The position numbers were made by a program, and so were the translations under genes. Below the pieces are notes generated by a model. The model saw nothing but the letters and a program-made list of their open reading frames with translations. It was not told where the DNA came from and searched no databases. Shown in pieces: positions 49,411-59,366 of a stretch of 64,000 bases of DNA (position 1 is the first letter of the stretch; each line of letters opens with the position of its first letter). This DNA comes from Blepharisma stoltei (Eukaryota; Ciliophora; Heterotrichea; Heterotrichida; Blepharismidae): the NCBI GenBank assembly GCA_914767885.1, contig CAJZBQ010000036.1, positions 1,054,001 to 1,118,000 on the forward strand, given 5' to 3'.

Positions 49411-51000
49411 TTAAAGTTCGGAAAAAGCTTTATGCACTTTATCACGAACAAAGTCAACGCTTAGCCCCAAGTCATCTGCAAGTTCCTTCGGACAAGGAAC
49501 AGACTCACTTCTATAATGCTGCCCCATAAGCACAACCTTTAAGGCTTTGGTTACATGCTCAAGCTGCTTTTCAGCAGACTCTAAAGCGTTGTTACCACTT
49601 GGAATGCATAAAGAAATAATTTCAGTCAAATTGACATCTGGTCCTTTATAATGTGGCATGGAAAGTCAAGGATGATTAGCCCCCCTTCAAGATTCTGCAA
49701 AAATCTGTTCCAATCTAAAGGAGGCAATTTTGAAAAAAGGTGATATTCAAATTTTTAAAAGGAAAAAATTTTGAAACAGTATTTTTGAATTTTATATAAA
49801 TAGTACTCCCCTTTAAAATAGAGTAAATATATAGGCAAATTTGTAATTTTGTGAAAATCAACTCATTAAATTGGTATCAAAGCTATAACATAGAAAATTT
49901 TTTTTCATCTATACAAATTCCCATTCAATATTAAATTTATCTAAGCTAATTTCCAAAAACCAAAACATCCCAAATTTAAGGAGAGGATTAAGCAAATCTC
50001 CCACCTTGCCTCGACTTGTTGGGCTGCTTTTTAAACATAAACATAAGAAATCTCTTGCTTCAATTGAAAGTTTTGAAAGGAAAAATTGCTGCTGAATTGA
50101 GTGCAAGAAGCAGCAGTCGTTGTCTTCAGTGACATCAAATATATCAAGTTCACCTATTAGCATCATCAAAATCATATACCCTAGCTCATAAATATCAGCC
50201 TCCAGCTCATTCGAAGGGGCACTTAGCCACCTTTCATGCCTTGGGGTGAATTTTACATTCCCTTTTTTCGTCACTATAATATGTGCTGGAACCAGCCCTC
50301 CAAAGCAAATGTTTTTTCTATGGAAAAATGATAAGCACTCCAAGGCTCCTTTTGCAATTAAAGCAGCCGATTTTTCATTTACACTTCCTATAGTATCAAC
50401 AATATCCGCTAAGCTCGCATTTTGTGTGTACTCAGCGACAATACTTACACAGCCTTCAGGAGAGTTCCAGAACGTCGCATTTATTTCTGTCAGGTATTTA
50501 CATTTTTTCTGATATTTTTGCCATTTTGAAATCCATTCTCTGAGGTGTGATCTTTCGTCTCGGGTATTTATTGGAATTTGTTTAATTATATACAAGCCAA
50601 GTGTAGGTGCATGCAAAACTTTCCTGACAAATCCCTTAAGTGATCTGCTTGGGAATTGAGATAATGTAATCATTTCTTCTAACTGAACTTGGCATTGTGG
50701 TAATATCGCATGGGTTTGGTTCTGCATTTTGGCTAATGGCTCAAATAGCTTGTCGTTGTCAAGGTTGCTTGGCATTCGCTCTAGCTGCTTGAGGACTCGG
50801 GTTAGGTTTGACCTTTCTTTGGGACCTAGTTTTAGAGGTGAAAGCAATTTCTGAATTTTTTTGTATTCTTCGATTTCAGCCATGTCGTCATAAGCTTTGT
50901 GGTGGTTTTGCTTCTTTGGAGGCATAAAAGGGCCTGGTAGTCGGGTTGTTACAATTGGCTTGCATGTAGACTTTTGCTTTTCATTGCTACTGGGAATCAT
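49411..51000 (-). CDS. Protein pseudokinase
   Basis: 425 residues after excising 49679-49990. The N-terminus has P-G-P-F-M-P-P-K-K. A kinase-like fold is evident: I-V-A-E-Y-T-Q-N-A-S-L-A-D-I-V, helix before A-L-E-C-L-S-F-F-H-R-K-N-I, A-D-I-Y-E-L-G-Y-M-I-L-M-M-L-I-G, and L-L-N-H-P-W-L-S restored across the IES. The catalytic loop reads C-F-G-G-L-V-P-A-H-I-I-V, with no HRD Asp, and the DFG position reads K-F-T-P-R, so it should be catalytically dead. N-lobe resembles STE/PAK-like kinases (L-R-E-W-I-S-K-W). Likely a scaffold or regulator. Its C-terminus adds about 80 residues beyond the kinase fold. Confidence 0.8.
49679..49990. mobile_element. Worn MITE-like IES, TTTAAATTGGAAC subfamily, in pseudokinase gene
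   Basis: GATTA occurs at 49674-49678 and 49986-49990; TA-bounded excision restores D-L-L-N-H-P-W-L-S. Inner ends CCCCCCTTCAAGATTCTG and CAAATTTAAGGAGAG are eroded; internal copies of the motif remain (GTTCCAATCTAAAGGAGG; CTCCCCTTTAAAATAGAG). Confidence 0.82.
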
Positions 51001-51676
51001 TTTAATTTTCCAAATCTAGGCTGTTTTATGGTATTAATCTGATAAAATAATATTGGAAAAAAAACAATAAGATTGCGAATCTTATACTTTTTTCATAGAT
51101 GTGGCGATATAAAATTATTTTATTTAAAATTATTTTTTATGATAAAAAAATCTTTTATTTAACTACTCTCTAAACCTTTATTAATTTTAAGGAAAATAGC
51201 CGAAAAGCTTACTCCCCCCTCTGTGAGCGAAACAAAACCATTAGAAAAATCCCTATTTTTGCCCAGGAATCCACCCTCCGCGAGCGAACAAAAATATTTT
51301 TAATAGAAAAATTTTTACGGAAAAAAAATTTTTGTTATATAAATGATAACTAGTATCATGAAATCTCGAGCTTATTCTGTTTAATTTTAAGCAAATTGCG
51401 TTTAAAACATAAATTTTAAAAAAAAGTAAATTAATATATGCCTTTCAATTTTTGAGAGGGTTTTTTTTTTAAATTCCAAAAAAGTTTTTTTTTAAAAAAA
51501 AAAAAATTAACCCCCTCCATGAGCGAACAAGTTTTTTTTGTTCGCTCACGGAGGGGGGAGAGTTAGCAATTAGGAATTAGTATTTATTTGAAAATAGGGA
51601 CGATTTATCTTTTTTAAAGCGCATTATTATTAATTGAGGATATTTTAAATACGCGATATATATATTCAATGACACA
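51001..51676. other. Spacer between DYRK and pseudokinase genes, with one MITE
   Basis: AT-rich, mainly the MITE at 51212-51562; no extra gene. Confidence 0.6.
51212..51562. mobile_element. MITE-like IES, GTGAGCGAACAAAA family, TTA duplication, intergenic
   Basis: 351 bp between TTA at 51209-51211 and 51563-51565. CTCCCCCCTCTGTGAGCGAA then the spacer CCATTAGAAAAATCCC and a second copy at the left; hairpin CTCCATGAGCGAACAA plus complement at the right. Confidence 0.85.
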
Positions 51677-53222
51677 TTATTGAGAAATTCATTCTCCTTT
51701 GCTTCTGCTCCTTCTTTTATGTTTAATAAAGCCATTAATGCTTTCAAGAATTCATGGATGCTGTAAAGCATCAGCTGGCTTAATTCTTTCTTTTGGATCC
51801 CAATCCAAGCATTCTATATAAAATTTACTTTCTATTAAGTCAACAAACAAAGGGTCATTGCATCTAATTTTATCAGCTAAATTTTTAGTTGATGGATATA
51901 TCTTATCAAATAACGACAACTTCCCATTTAATTAAATATAAATTAAATATATATAAATAATATTTACTTGTATACCTCATTCTTCCTTTACTATTTGGCA
52001 CAATTTTTGGCCTATCATCATTATCGAAAAACATATTTTTTCTCGATGAAATTTCCAATAAGCTCCCAGGCGGAGTCCCCTTCATTTCCATCATGCACAA
52101 AAGCTGTTCTGCTTCATTTTCACCTGGAAACAGTGGATATCCCAAAAAAAGTTCAGCAAGTACACATCCAAAAGACCACATATCAATCGCTTTTGTATAT
52201 TCAATACCCAAAATTATTTCTGGAGCTCTATAAAACCTGCTTTGAATATAAGTGTACATTTTCTCATTTTCAAAACAAGCTGAGCCAAAATCGATTATTT
52301 TAATGCCAGATTTATCACTTTGCTTTAAAAGGATATTTTCTGGCTTTAAATCACAATGAACAATATTATGCTCATATATGAATTTTAAGCAGCATAGCAG
52401 CTGCAAAGCAAATCTTCTGATTAAGCTGAGGGAAAACCCTTGGTATGAATTAGATTTCATTAGTTCGTATAGGTTGATGCTCAGCAGCTCAAAAGATATG
52501 CACAAATGCTTGCGGAAAGAAAAATGGTCTTTGATGTGAATAGCGTTCGATATGTCATTTGGGTCATTTGCTTTAATTAGCTCAAGCACTTTGACCTCAA
52601 TTGCAGCTTGCTTGTGGAATCTTCTTTTATTTTTTATGATTTTTACTGCCACAAATTCTTGCTGCTTATGGTCAAAACACTTTACGACTTGTCCAAAGCT
52701 TCCTTTGCCCAGGACATCTTTAATTTCATATCTATAAGCAATATGGTCTCCGGACACCAAAGTATAGTCACCTTTATCGTCGTCCATACCTTGATTTGGT
52801 GCATTCAAATTTGGCTTTGGTTTTTTGGCTCCTAAGCCTAAAAACCATATTTCTTTGTATTCAAGAATTTCTCCTTGCTCGCATAGACTCATATGAGGAG
52901 AAAACAATTCTAAAGCATACGAGGGTGTGATAGGCAGATCTAAATTTTCGAAAATTTGTACTGGGTCAGTAAATGATGACCTGGTTTTGAGGTTGGGTGT
53001 ATGCTTTTCTGTCACTGGGATTTCACAATCAATGCAATCTGAGCTTAGAATAGAGATCCTCTTGCGACTTCTGTTTATTTTGTGGGTGCTTTGGGCTGAA
53101 ATGCTGCTATAGTTGATTGTCGAATCAATTAACAATGGAAGAACAAGTTCTCCTTTTTGCCCAAATAATGAAGTATTTTTCTTCTTATTCTTAGCTATCT
53201 ATACCGAACACTGTTTTGTCAT
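51677..53222 (-). CDS. DYRK-family dual-specificity kinase
   Basis: 484 residues after one intron and one IES. The N-terminal about 140 residues include the DYRK lead-in (D-H-I-A-Y-R-Y-E-I-K-D-V-L-G-K-G-S-F-G-Q-V). Then V-A-V-K-I-I, H-C-D-L-K-P-E-N-I-L-L, D-F-G-S-A-C-F and the diagnostic activation loop Y-T-Y-I-Q-S-R-F-Y-R-A-P-E, whose second Tyr is autophosphorylated during folding in this family. The C-lobe end W-D-P-K-E-R-I-K-P-A-D-A-L-Q-H-P-W (Trp = TGA) follows the 51899-51974 IES. Start at MTKQCS or an ATG five codons upstream. Confidence 0.9.
51899..51974. mobile_element. About 76-bp TA-bounded IES in DYRK gene
   Basis: TA at 51897-51898 and 51973-51974 gives G-R-M-R-Y-P-S-T-K-N-L in frame. 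A neighbouring TA pair also keeps frame with four extra residues, so the right edge may differ slightly. Confidence 0.7.
53190..53204 (-). other. 15-nt intron near DYRK start
   Basis: gtatagatagctaag on the minus strand; removes an in-frame TAG and links K-Q-C-S to N-K-K-K-N-T-S. Confidence 0.7.
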
Positions 53223-53356
53223 TATTAATTTGAGCATAACTTTTGTTGTAGAAATGGTTTTAATTTATTCATATTTTATGATTTCAAGCTAGAAGAATCA
53301 AAACAATATATAAAATAGTTTATTTATAAGGCATTTGAAACATTGCAATCATATAA

Positions 53357-53650
53357 TTAAAATAAAATTGAAAATATAAAAATTTTATCATTTATAACAA
53401 GTACAATAAAAATTTTTAAAAAATAGTGTACTAGTGTGTTTTTCTTTATAAAAAGGAGAGAGTTAGAAGGTTGCATTAGCGATTTGGTGATCCTCCGTTT
53501 AACTGCTGAGTTTGAGAGTTCAATTGACTTCTGCTGTTTGGCTCTTCTGCTAGTAAGCGTTATAGTGCTGAGATTAAGAGTTTGGTTCTTCGGACTTTGC
53601 ACCATAAGCTTTAGCTTGGCCAGTCTACTTCTTGGAGAAGACCTGTTCAT
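53357..53650 (-). CDS. Small basic protein, unknown
   Basis: 97 codons. The first 70 residues are strongly basic (S-P-R-S-R-L-A-K-L-K, S-R-R-A-K-Q-Q-K, V-K-R-R-I-T-K) and the end is hydrophobic. No domain recognised. It could be a DNA- or RNA-binding peptide, but the hydrophobic tail may equally be read-through into non-coding or eliminated sequence. Confidence 0.4.
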   Translation of the reverse strand: MNRSSPRSRLAKLKLMVQSPKNQTLNLSTITLTSRRAKQQKSIELSNSAVKRRITKSLMQPSNSLLFIKKNTLVHYFLKIFIVLVINDKIFIFSILF

Positions 53651-53975
53651 TATAATTTATAATAATACGTAATCAATTCTTATTTTTAAAAAGGGATTTT
53701 CATGAAAGGAATAATTTCCTCAACGACATCGTTTCCTCTTCCCTGATTTGATTTAGAAATCATCATTCCCACCATTTAAAGTTATCCCTTATCTCAATAA
53801 ACGTAATCCTATTGGTTTGAGTTATATGCAGTTTAATGCATAATACCTTATTAATGAGCGTCACCTTTATTATTTAGCCTATAAGCTGTAAGTATTTCTA
53901 AATAAAAATTCATTAATTAGTCATAATAAGACACTTCACATTAAAATTTTGAATTTAAATGAACCTTAATGTTTC

Positions 53976-54926
53976 TTAACCAAAGTAAGAATTGGGGTAA
54001 GAAAATCCTGAGTTTATAAACCTCCCTTGTATGAATTTATGCTGCCTTGGCGCTTGGCCTTGCATGAAATCAGGGTAGACCGGATATACCAACGGGCCTT
54101 GTTGCATATTTTGGTCAGGACATGCAAGAAAAGCTTTGAAATATGGTGGCAGGTTGTGCTTTAAAGCTTCTTCTGGAATTTTTAGCTCGTCCTCTGCAGG
54201 GCTTCTTGGAGTTGGATTTGATAAATTATAAAGCAAAAGTGGAGCTTCATCAGACACTTCTCCATCAGATTTTTTATCTTCGGTTTTCTCCTGAACTGGG
54301 CTTGGTTCTTCTTCAATTGAGTTATTATCTGCTCCTGTTTCCTCATTGGAAACTGTTTCTGGCTCTATTTCAGGGGTTTCTCTAAATAAATTTTACGTTT
54401 CTTTTTGTTGGAATTTTGAATAATCAAGGGCATTTTCTGCAGGTTTGGGTTTTAAAACCCTTGGAGGTGCTTCTTCTTTTAGTAGCAGCTCTGCATAATT
54501 AGGGTTTCTTAAGATAGTCCTTACAGAGCCTACCAGCCTTTCGCAATGCGGCTTAGATTTGTTGTATTTTTTCAGGTTTCTCCGCAATGCACTATAGAAA
54601 TGGTTTTTGATGGAGTTATCGGTTCGTCCTGGCAGCAAAGCTGCAATATCAGCCCAGCGGTTCCCATAAATTTTGTGGGCCTCGAACAGCTTTTTGTCCT
54701 CTTCAGGAGACCAGGTTTCCTTTACTACATTTGGATCTAGATGATTGTGCCATCGCTCCCTGCATTGTTTTCCGGTTCGATGCTTGATATTGTATTTTTC
54801 TTGAAGATAATTGGATATTAATGTTCATTTTTTGGTTCCGAACTCTGAAACCAAGTTTATGATCGCTTGATCTTCCTGTGTGGGTTTTACCTCTGTGCTC
54901 CAAGGTCGCCTCTCGTAAATAGACAT
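53976..54926 (-). CDS. R2R3-type Myb DNA-binding protein
   Basis: 311 residues after one 15-nt intron. Two Myb repeats: R2 with W-S-T-E...F-G-T-K-K-W-T-L-I (middle Trp = TGA) and W-H-N-H-L-D-P; R3 with W-S-P-E-E-D...G-N-R-W-A-D-I-A...[11 protein letters not shown]. The recognition helices G-K-Q-C-R-E-R and T-D-N-S-I-K-N-H are intact, so sequence-specific DNA binding is expected. The C-terminal acidic/Pro-rich half ([11 protein letters not shown]) is a plausible activation region. Nuclear transcription factor, c-Myb/BAS1-like. Confidence 0.9.
54382..54396 (-). other. 15-nt intron
   Basis: gtaaaatttatttag on the minus strand; joins Q-Q-K-E-T to E-T-P-E-I-E-P in the Myb gene. Confidence 0.8.
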
Positions 54927-55398
54927 TTTTATTTTCCACTGATTTGCAGTTAAGTCATTTAGGTGGAGTTATGAGGAAAAGATGTGGAGGGATAGGCTAA
55001 TTGGAAATGGTTTAAGGCAAGAGATGTAGGTTTTGGGGATTTTAAAAAATTTTTAATTGTGTGGGCTTTAAAACGCTTGGGGTTTGGAAATAAATGCGAA
55101 TGTGGCACATTTGTATATTAAATTTAGCTAAGGCTATTATAAAAGCATAATGATTATTATTTTTTAGATGTATTTTATGATTAAATAAAATTTTTTAAAA
55201 ATCTTTTTCTTTTCAATATAATTATTTTAATAAGTTAAGCTGAGTCTATAGCTTATAAAAAATTGAGATTTTTTCTAAACCAAGAGACAAAATTAATGTT
55301 TTCTCCAAAATGGTATTATCCCACAAGCAATTAGTAATTTTCTTCATTCAATAATAAAAACTCAGCATTATTATAAGAAGAGCTTAATTAGAATTTCA
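54927..55398. other. AT-rich spacer
   Basis: Between the AGC kinase stop and the Myb start; nothing recognised. Confidence 0.5.
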
Positions 55399-58300
55399 TT
55401 AACTCGGTGTCATAAAAGACCAGCCATCAAGCCTTTGAGCAGGCGTGGCTTCTTCTTCTAATTTCCCAAACATCCTTTCAGTCGTAATGTCTCGATACAT
55501 CCTTTTAGATTGATGAATTGGAGGCGCAGTGACCGTCTTATTCAGAAATGCATTCCAATCTATATTTTCAAAGAAAGGATGCTCTTTTATTTCATCAGCG
55601 TCTCTTTTAGAAGCTCCAAGCCTCTTGCTTGGGTCACGATTCAGCAGCTGCTTTATCAGTGATTTTGCGTTTTCTGACAGATTTTTGGGGAATCTCAGTT
55701 TTCCTCTTTGAATATTATTGAATAATTCTTCTCGGTTATGAGAATAATAAGGAGGAGAACCAACCATCATTTCATACAGCAAAACTCCTAATAAATACCA
55801 ATCTACTGAACGTGTATGGCCAGCCCTTCTCAGCATTTCAGGTGCTAAATAAGCAATAGACCCACAAAATGACCGATTTAGCTGCCCATCACTTACCCCT
55901 TCTTTAGAAAGCCCAAAATCAGTCAGTCTTGCATGGCCATCTTTATCAAGCACCACATTTCCAGGCTTTAAATCTCTAAAAAGGATTTCATGCTTATGCA
56001 GCTCTTCAAGCGCTAATAGTATTTCCGTAATATAAAACTTAGCTTTATCTTCATTAAACCTTTTTTCTCTTGACAGATACATCCCTAAATCCCCTCCAGG
56101 ACAAAAATCCATCACAAGGACCAATTTTTCAGGTGTCTGGAATGAGTAATTTAGGGCTAGCGGGGATTACTTTAAATTATAGTAAAAGGTAGTTTTTAGT
56201 GAACAATGACAGAGGAATTCTGTAAACTAAGCGAAGCGGTATCTTTGTAAACTATCGAGGCAGAAACTCAAAAATTTAATTCTATATAGAATTTAAACGG
56301 TAATTTTTTTAAAAAAAAACCGGAAAATCTAAATTATCAAAAGAGGATATTTGCTAAATTAAGTCAGAACAGCGTTTTAAAAGAAACATAAGCAAAGTAT
56401 TTTACCAAATTCTAGAGAAGATAATTTAAATAAATTATGAATGTGGAGCCTGCAATTTTTAATAAAAGCTTACTTAGCTATTTACTTAAATTCCAGTTAG
56501 AGTAGTTATCCAAATTACGTTGAGCTACATTTTATAAATTTTACTATATTTATGCCTTTTTTGTGAGATAATTTTAAAATATATAACTAACCTCTATATA
56601 TGCTGGCTGCTAACTAAATATTTGGAAAATATAAACATATAAATAAGATAAATTAAACATGAGTTTTGCGTGAATTTATCATAACTAGTATACACTTTGA
56701 CGCCATTCAAAATATCAAAAAACTTAAATAAATTACTTAAGGAGGACTTAATTAACTTTGTTTGCTAGGTTCTTTTCGAATTATTGGTAAAAACCCACTA
56801 TAAATACTGACTAGGAGAGACGTAAAAAAAATTATTTTGATAATGATTTAGTTAGCAGCCAGCATATATAGAGGTTAGTTATATATTTTAAAATTATCTC
56901 ACAAAAAAGGCATAAATATAGTAAAATTTATAAAATGTAGCTCAACGTAATTTGGATAACTACTCTAACTGGAATTTAAGTAAATAGCTAAGTAAGCTTT
57001 TATTAAAAAATTGCAGGCTCCACATCCATAATTTATTTAAATTATCTTCTCTAGAATTTGGTAAAATACTTTGCTTATGTTTCTTTTAAAACGCTGTTCT
57101 GACTTAATTTAGCAAATATCCCTCTTTTGATAATTTAGATTTTTCCGGTTTTTTTTTTAAAAAAATTACCGTTAAATTTCTATATAGAATTAATTTTTGA
57201 GTTTTCTGCCTCGATAGTTTACAAAGATACCGCTTCGCTTAGTTTACAGAATTCCTCTGTCATTGTTCACTAAAAACTACCTTTTACTATAATTTAAGTA
57301 ATCCCCGTTAGCCGTAATTTAGCTTAACAATAAATGGATGGGACAGTTTAAGCAAAATGTTTCTTTCAGTAAACGCATATCTTACTAAATTGCTGCCGAA
57401 AACCTTTTCTTTTTTTAGGACTTTTAAAGCGAAGACTTCTTGGGTGTCTTTTTTCTCGACTAAATATATTGTAATTTCCTGTGGATAGCGCTGTTTGGCC
57501 TTGATTTTCCCACTGGAAAAAATTTTTGGTTCGACCAGTACCATATGGTTTGGTCAAACCCAAAAATTTTCCCAGTGGGAAAATCAAGGCCAAAATAGCG
57601 CCATCCATGGAAAAATCCCATACCTCGCCGAAGCTGCCTTTGCCAAGCTGCATTAGTCCACGAAAATCGTGAGGGCCCACTTTGGAAGGAGGCAATACAA
57701 GCTTAGGAGGGGACATTGAAATTGCTTTCTTTTCAGGCCTTATAAGTAGCTTTGGTCGCTCGTTAAAAAGATTAAGGTCTCTTAATGCAGGTTTCTTTGT
57801 ACATTTTGCGAGCATTCTGTTGATTTGGTCGTCTCTGGAGTTATGCAAAAGAACACTATAAAAAGGAGTCCTTGTATAATGAGAGCTAGGAACAGGCAGA
57901 TTTAGCTTTTGGCAATAATTGACAAATTCTTTATAGATTTCTATACTAGGAGATACATCAGCTGGGGTCCTATCCAAGTAGTCAGTAATTGTGATATCAG
58001 GGTTTGCTTTAAGCAATCACGAAACAATTGCAATATCCCCATGTATCGCCGCATAGTGAAGCGGGGTGCTATTAGATTAGATTAAATTTAGTAGCTTGTT
58101 TTAAGGCTGCTTGTCATAGGCACACGCGCTCCACAGTGAAGTCCTGTGGAGAGGCAAAGCATAGCTGTTTTGCAACTATTTTCAACTGGACGGTCTTCCG
58201 TTTGTTCGTCTAATTTGCCTCCCCTCTTTTCCGGTCATCCAAAGAAATAATTTATCAGCTTTCACCATTCGGACATACCACAGTTGCAGCTTCTGGTATG

Positions 58301-59317
58301 CCGTCTGTCTCATATCGGACACTCACTTGGCTGGGCGCAGCTAGCAAAAAAAGTTGCATTTAACTGCTCATGGAGTCAGGACCAAAAAACAGCGGCTTCC
58401 GGTCTCAAGTCCCTCGCTTCGGGGTACTTGCTATAGCTGGGCCATAAACACAGCTCAAAAACCATGCCTGGTATACATAAGGTCGCCTGTCATTGAGGGT
58501 CAGGCTCCTTGTCTCCAGCCATTTTATGTATATTGAAGCAGGGTGCTATTATCGTCATCTTTTGCATTTATATTTGCGCCTTTCTGCACTAATAGCTGAG
58601 CTACTCCAAGATGCCCATGAAGTGCTGCTAAATGCAGAGGAGTCCTATTCATACTGGTCAGGGCATCAATATTTGTTTTATTTCCTATGGAAATTAAGAT
58701 TTCTGAGGCTTCTAAAAACCCATATGATGACGCAAGATGGAGAGAAGTCCAGTCGTTTAAACCTCTTGCGTTAGGCTGAGCTACCATTTCTCCATATCTT
58801 GACCTATCAAGTAATTCTTTTATTCTGATATAGTCCATCCGTGCTTTGGATCTGGCTTGACTGATGTCGAAAACGTCAGATGAAGAGTTGACGAACCAAC
58901 GGTTTCTGGCAAATTAACTCCCCAGATGATAAATCTCCAAACATCAAAAGGATTTGCCATCTGGGATATTGACTTTGCTAGCAAAAGTTGATTCGTCAAC
59001 TCCCTATCTAACGTTTCCTGATGTCAGTCAAGCCCAAACCAAAGCAGGGATCAGGCTATAATGTCATTTCTTTCGACTGCTTCTCATAAATCAGTATTTG
59101 CTTTAGGATTGATATTATAGTTCTCAGCAGCTTCTATTGGATTTTGAACGCTTTTTGAATATTCTTTGTTTTCTTCAAGGACAGGGCTTGAACTTGTTGT
59201 GGATTTGGTTCCTGGGGTTGAGTTTGTGGAAAAATTCTTGTCTTCAATAACGTCGCTGGCTTCTTGGTCTCCGTACTCTTCTTCTGCGATTATTCCTAGC
59301 AGGTCTTTGCCTTTCAT
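55399..59317 (-). CDS. AGC-family kinase with N-terminal ankyrin repeats, four IESs
   Basis: 629 residues after four excisions. Residues about 1-80 are acidic and Ser-rich. Three to four ankyrin repeats follow: D-W-T-S-L-H-L-A-S-S-Y-G, R-T-P-L-H-L-A-A-L-H-G-H-L, S-T-P-L-H-Y-A-A-I-H-G. The kinase domain begins L-G-K-G-S-F-G-E-V-Y-L-V-E-K-K, then F-A-L-K-V-L-K-K, F-R-D-L-K-P-G-N, D-F-G-L-S-K-E-G and L-A-P-E-M. The AGC tail ends L-D-G-W-S-F-M-T-P-S, close to the hydrophobic motif. Every one of the four inserts differs in type. Each junction was checked for frame; the total is a multiple of three. Confidence 0.9.
56155..57313. mobile_element. 1.16-kb foldback element with 9-bp duplication, inside AGC kinase
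   Basis: GTAATTTAG at 56146-56154 and 57314-57322. The outer ends are inverted copies (GGCTAGCGGGGATTACTT / GGCTAACGGGGATTACTT), and the arms stay almost identical for about 430 bp, leaving a spacer of roughly 250 bp. Excision with one duplication gives K-L-N-Y-S-F-Q-T-P-E-K-L in frame. Long terminal inverted repeats with a 9-bp duplication suggest Mutator-like origin; no transposase is inside. Confidence 0.9.
57467..57620. mobile_element. 154-bp palindromic TA-bounded IES (family also at 63195)
   Basis: Nearly all arm: CCTTGATTTTCCCACTGGAAAAA and its complement CCCAGTGGGAAAATCAAGG around a short centre, with flanks TATTGTAATTTCCTGTGGAT. Excision at TA joins S-F-G-E-V to Y-L-V-E-K-K, mid glycine loop of the kinase. 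Confidence 0.92.
58075..58533 (-). mobile_element. Retro-like insertion with 17-18 bp duplication, in AGC kinase ankyrin region
   Basis: tgaagc[g/a]gggtgctatta flanks 459 bp (58057-58074 and 58534-58551, one mismatch). The insert is GC-richer. Read on the minus strand its end ...aaatttaatctaatctaa resembles the tails of the other two. Removal with one copy restores N-S-T-P-L-H-Y-A-A-I-H-G. Confidence 0.82.
58831..59060. mobile_element. 230-bp palindromic TA-bounded IES in AGC kinase
   Basis: Arms share GCTTTGG..T..GGCTTGACTGA, ACGT.AGAT...GAGTTGACGAA and CCCAGATG. With the TA at 58829 and 59059 the outer ends are symmetric (TATAGTCC / TATAGCCT). Excision joins R-N-D-I to I-R-I-K-E-L-L-D-R-S in frame. 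Confidence 0.85.
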
Positions 59318-59366
59318 TATTTATACATATTATTGTCGAATTTTAAGATTTAGGTGTATATAGAAT

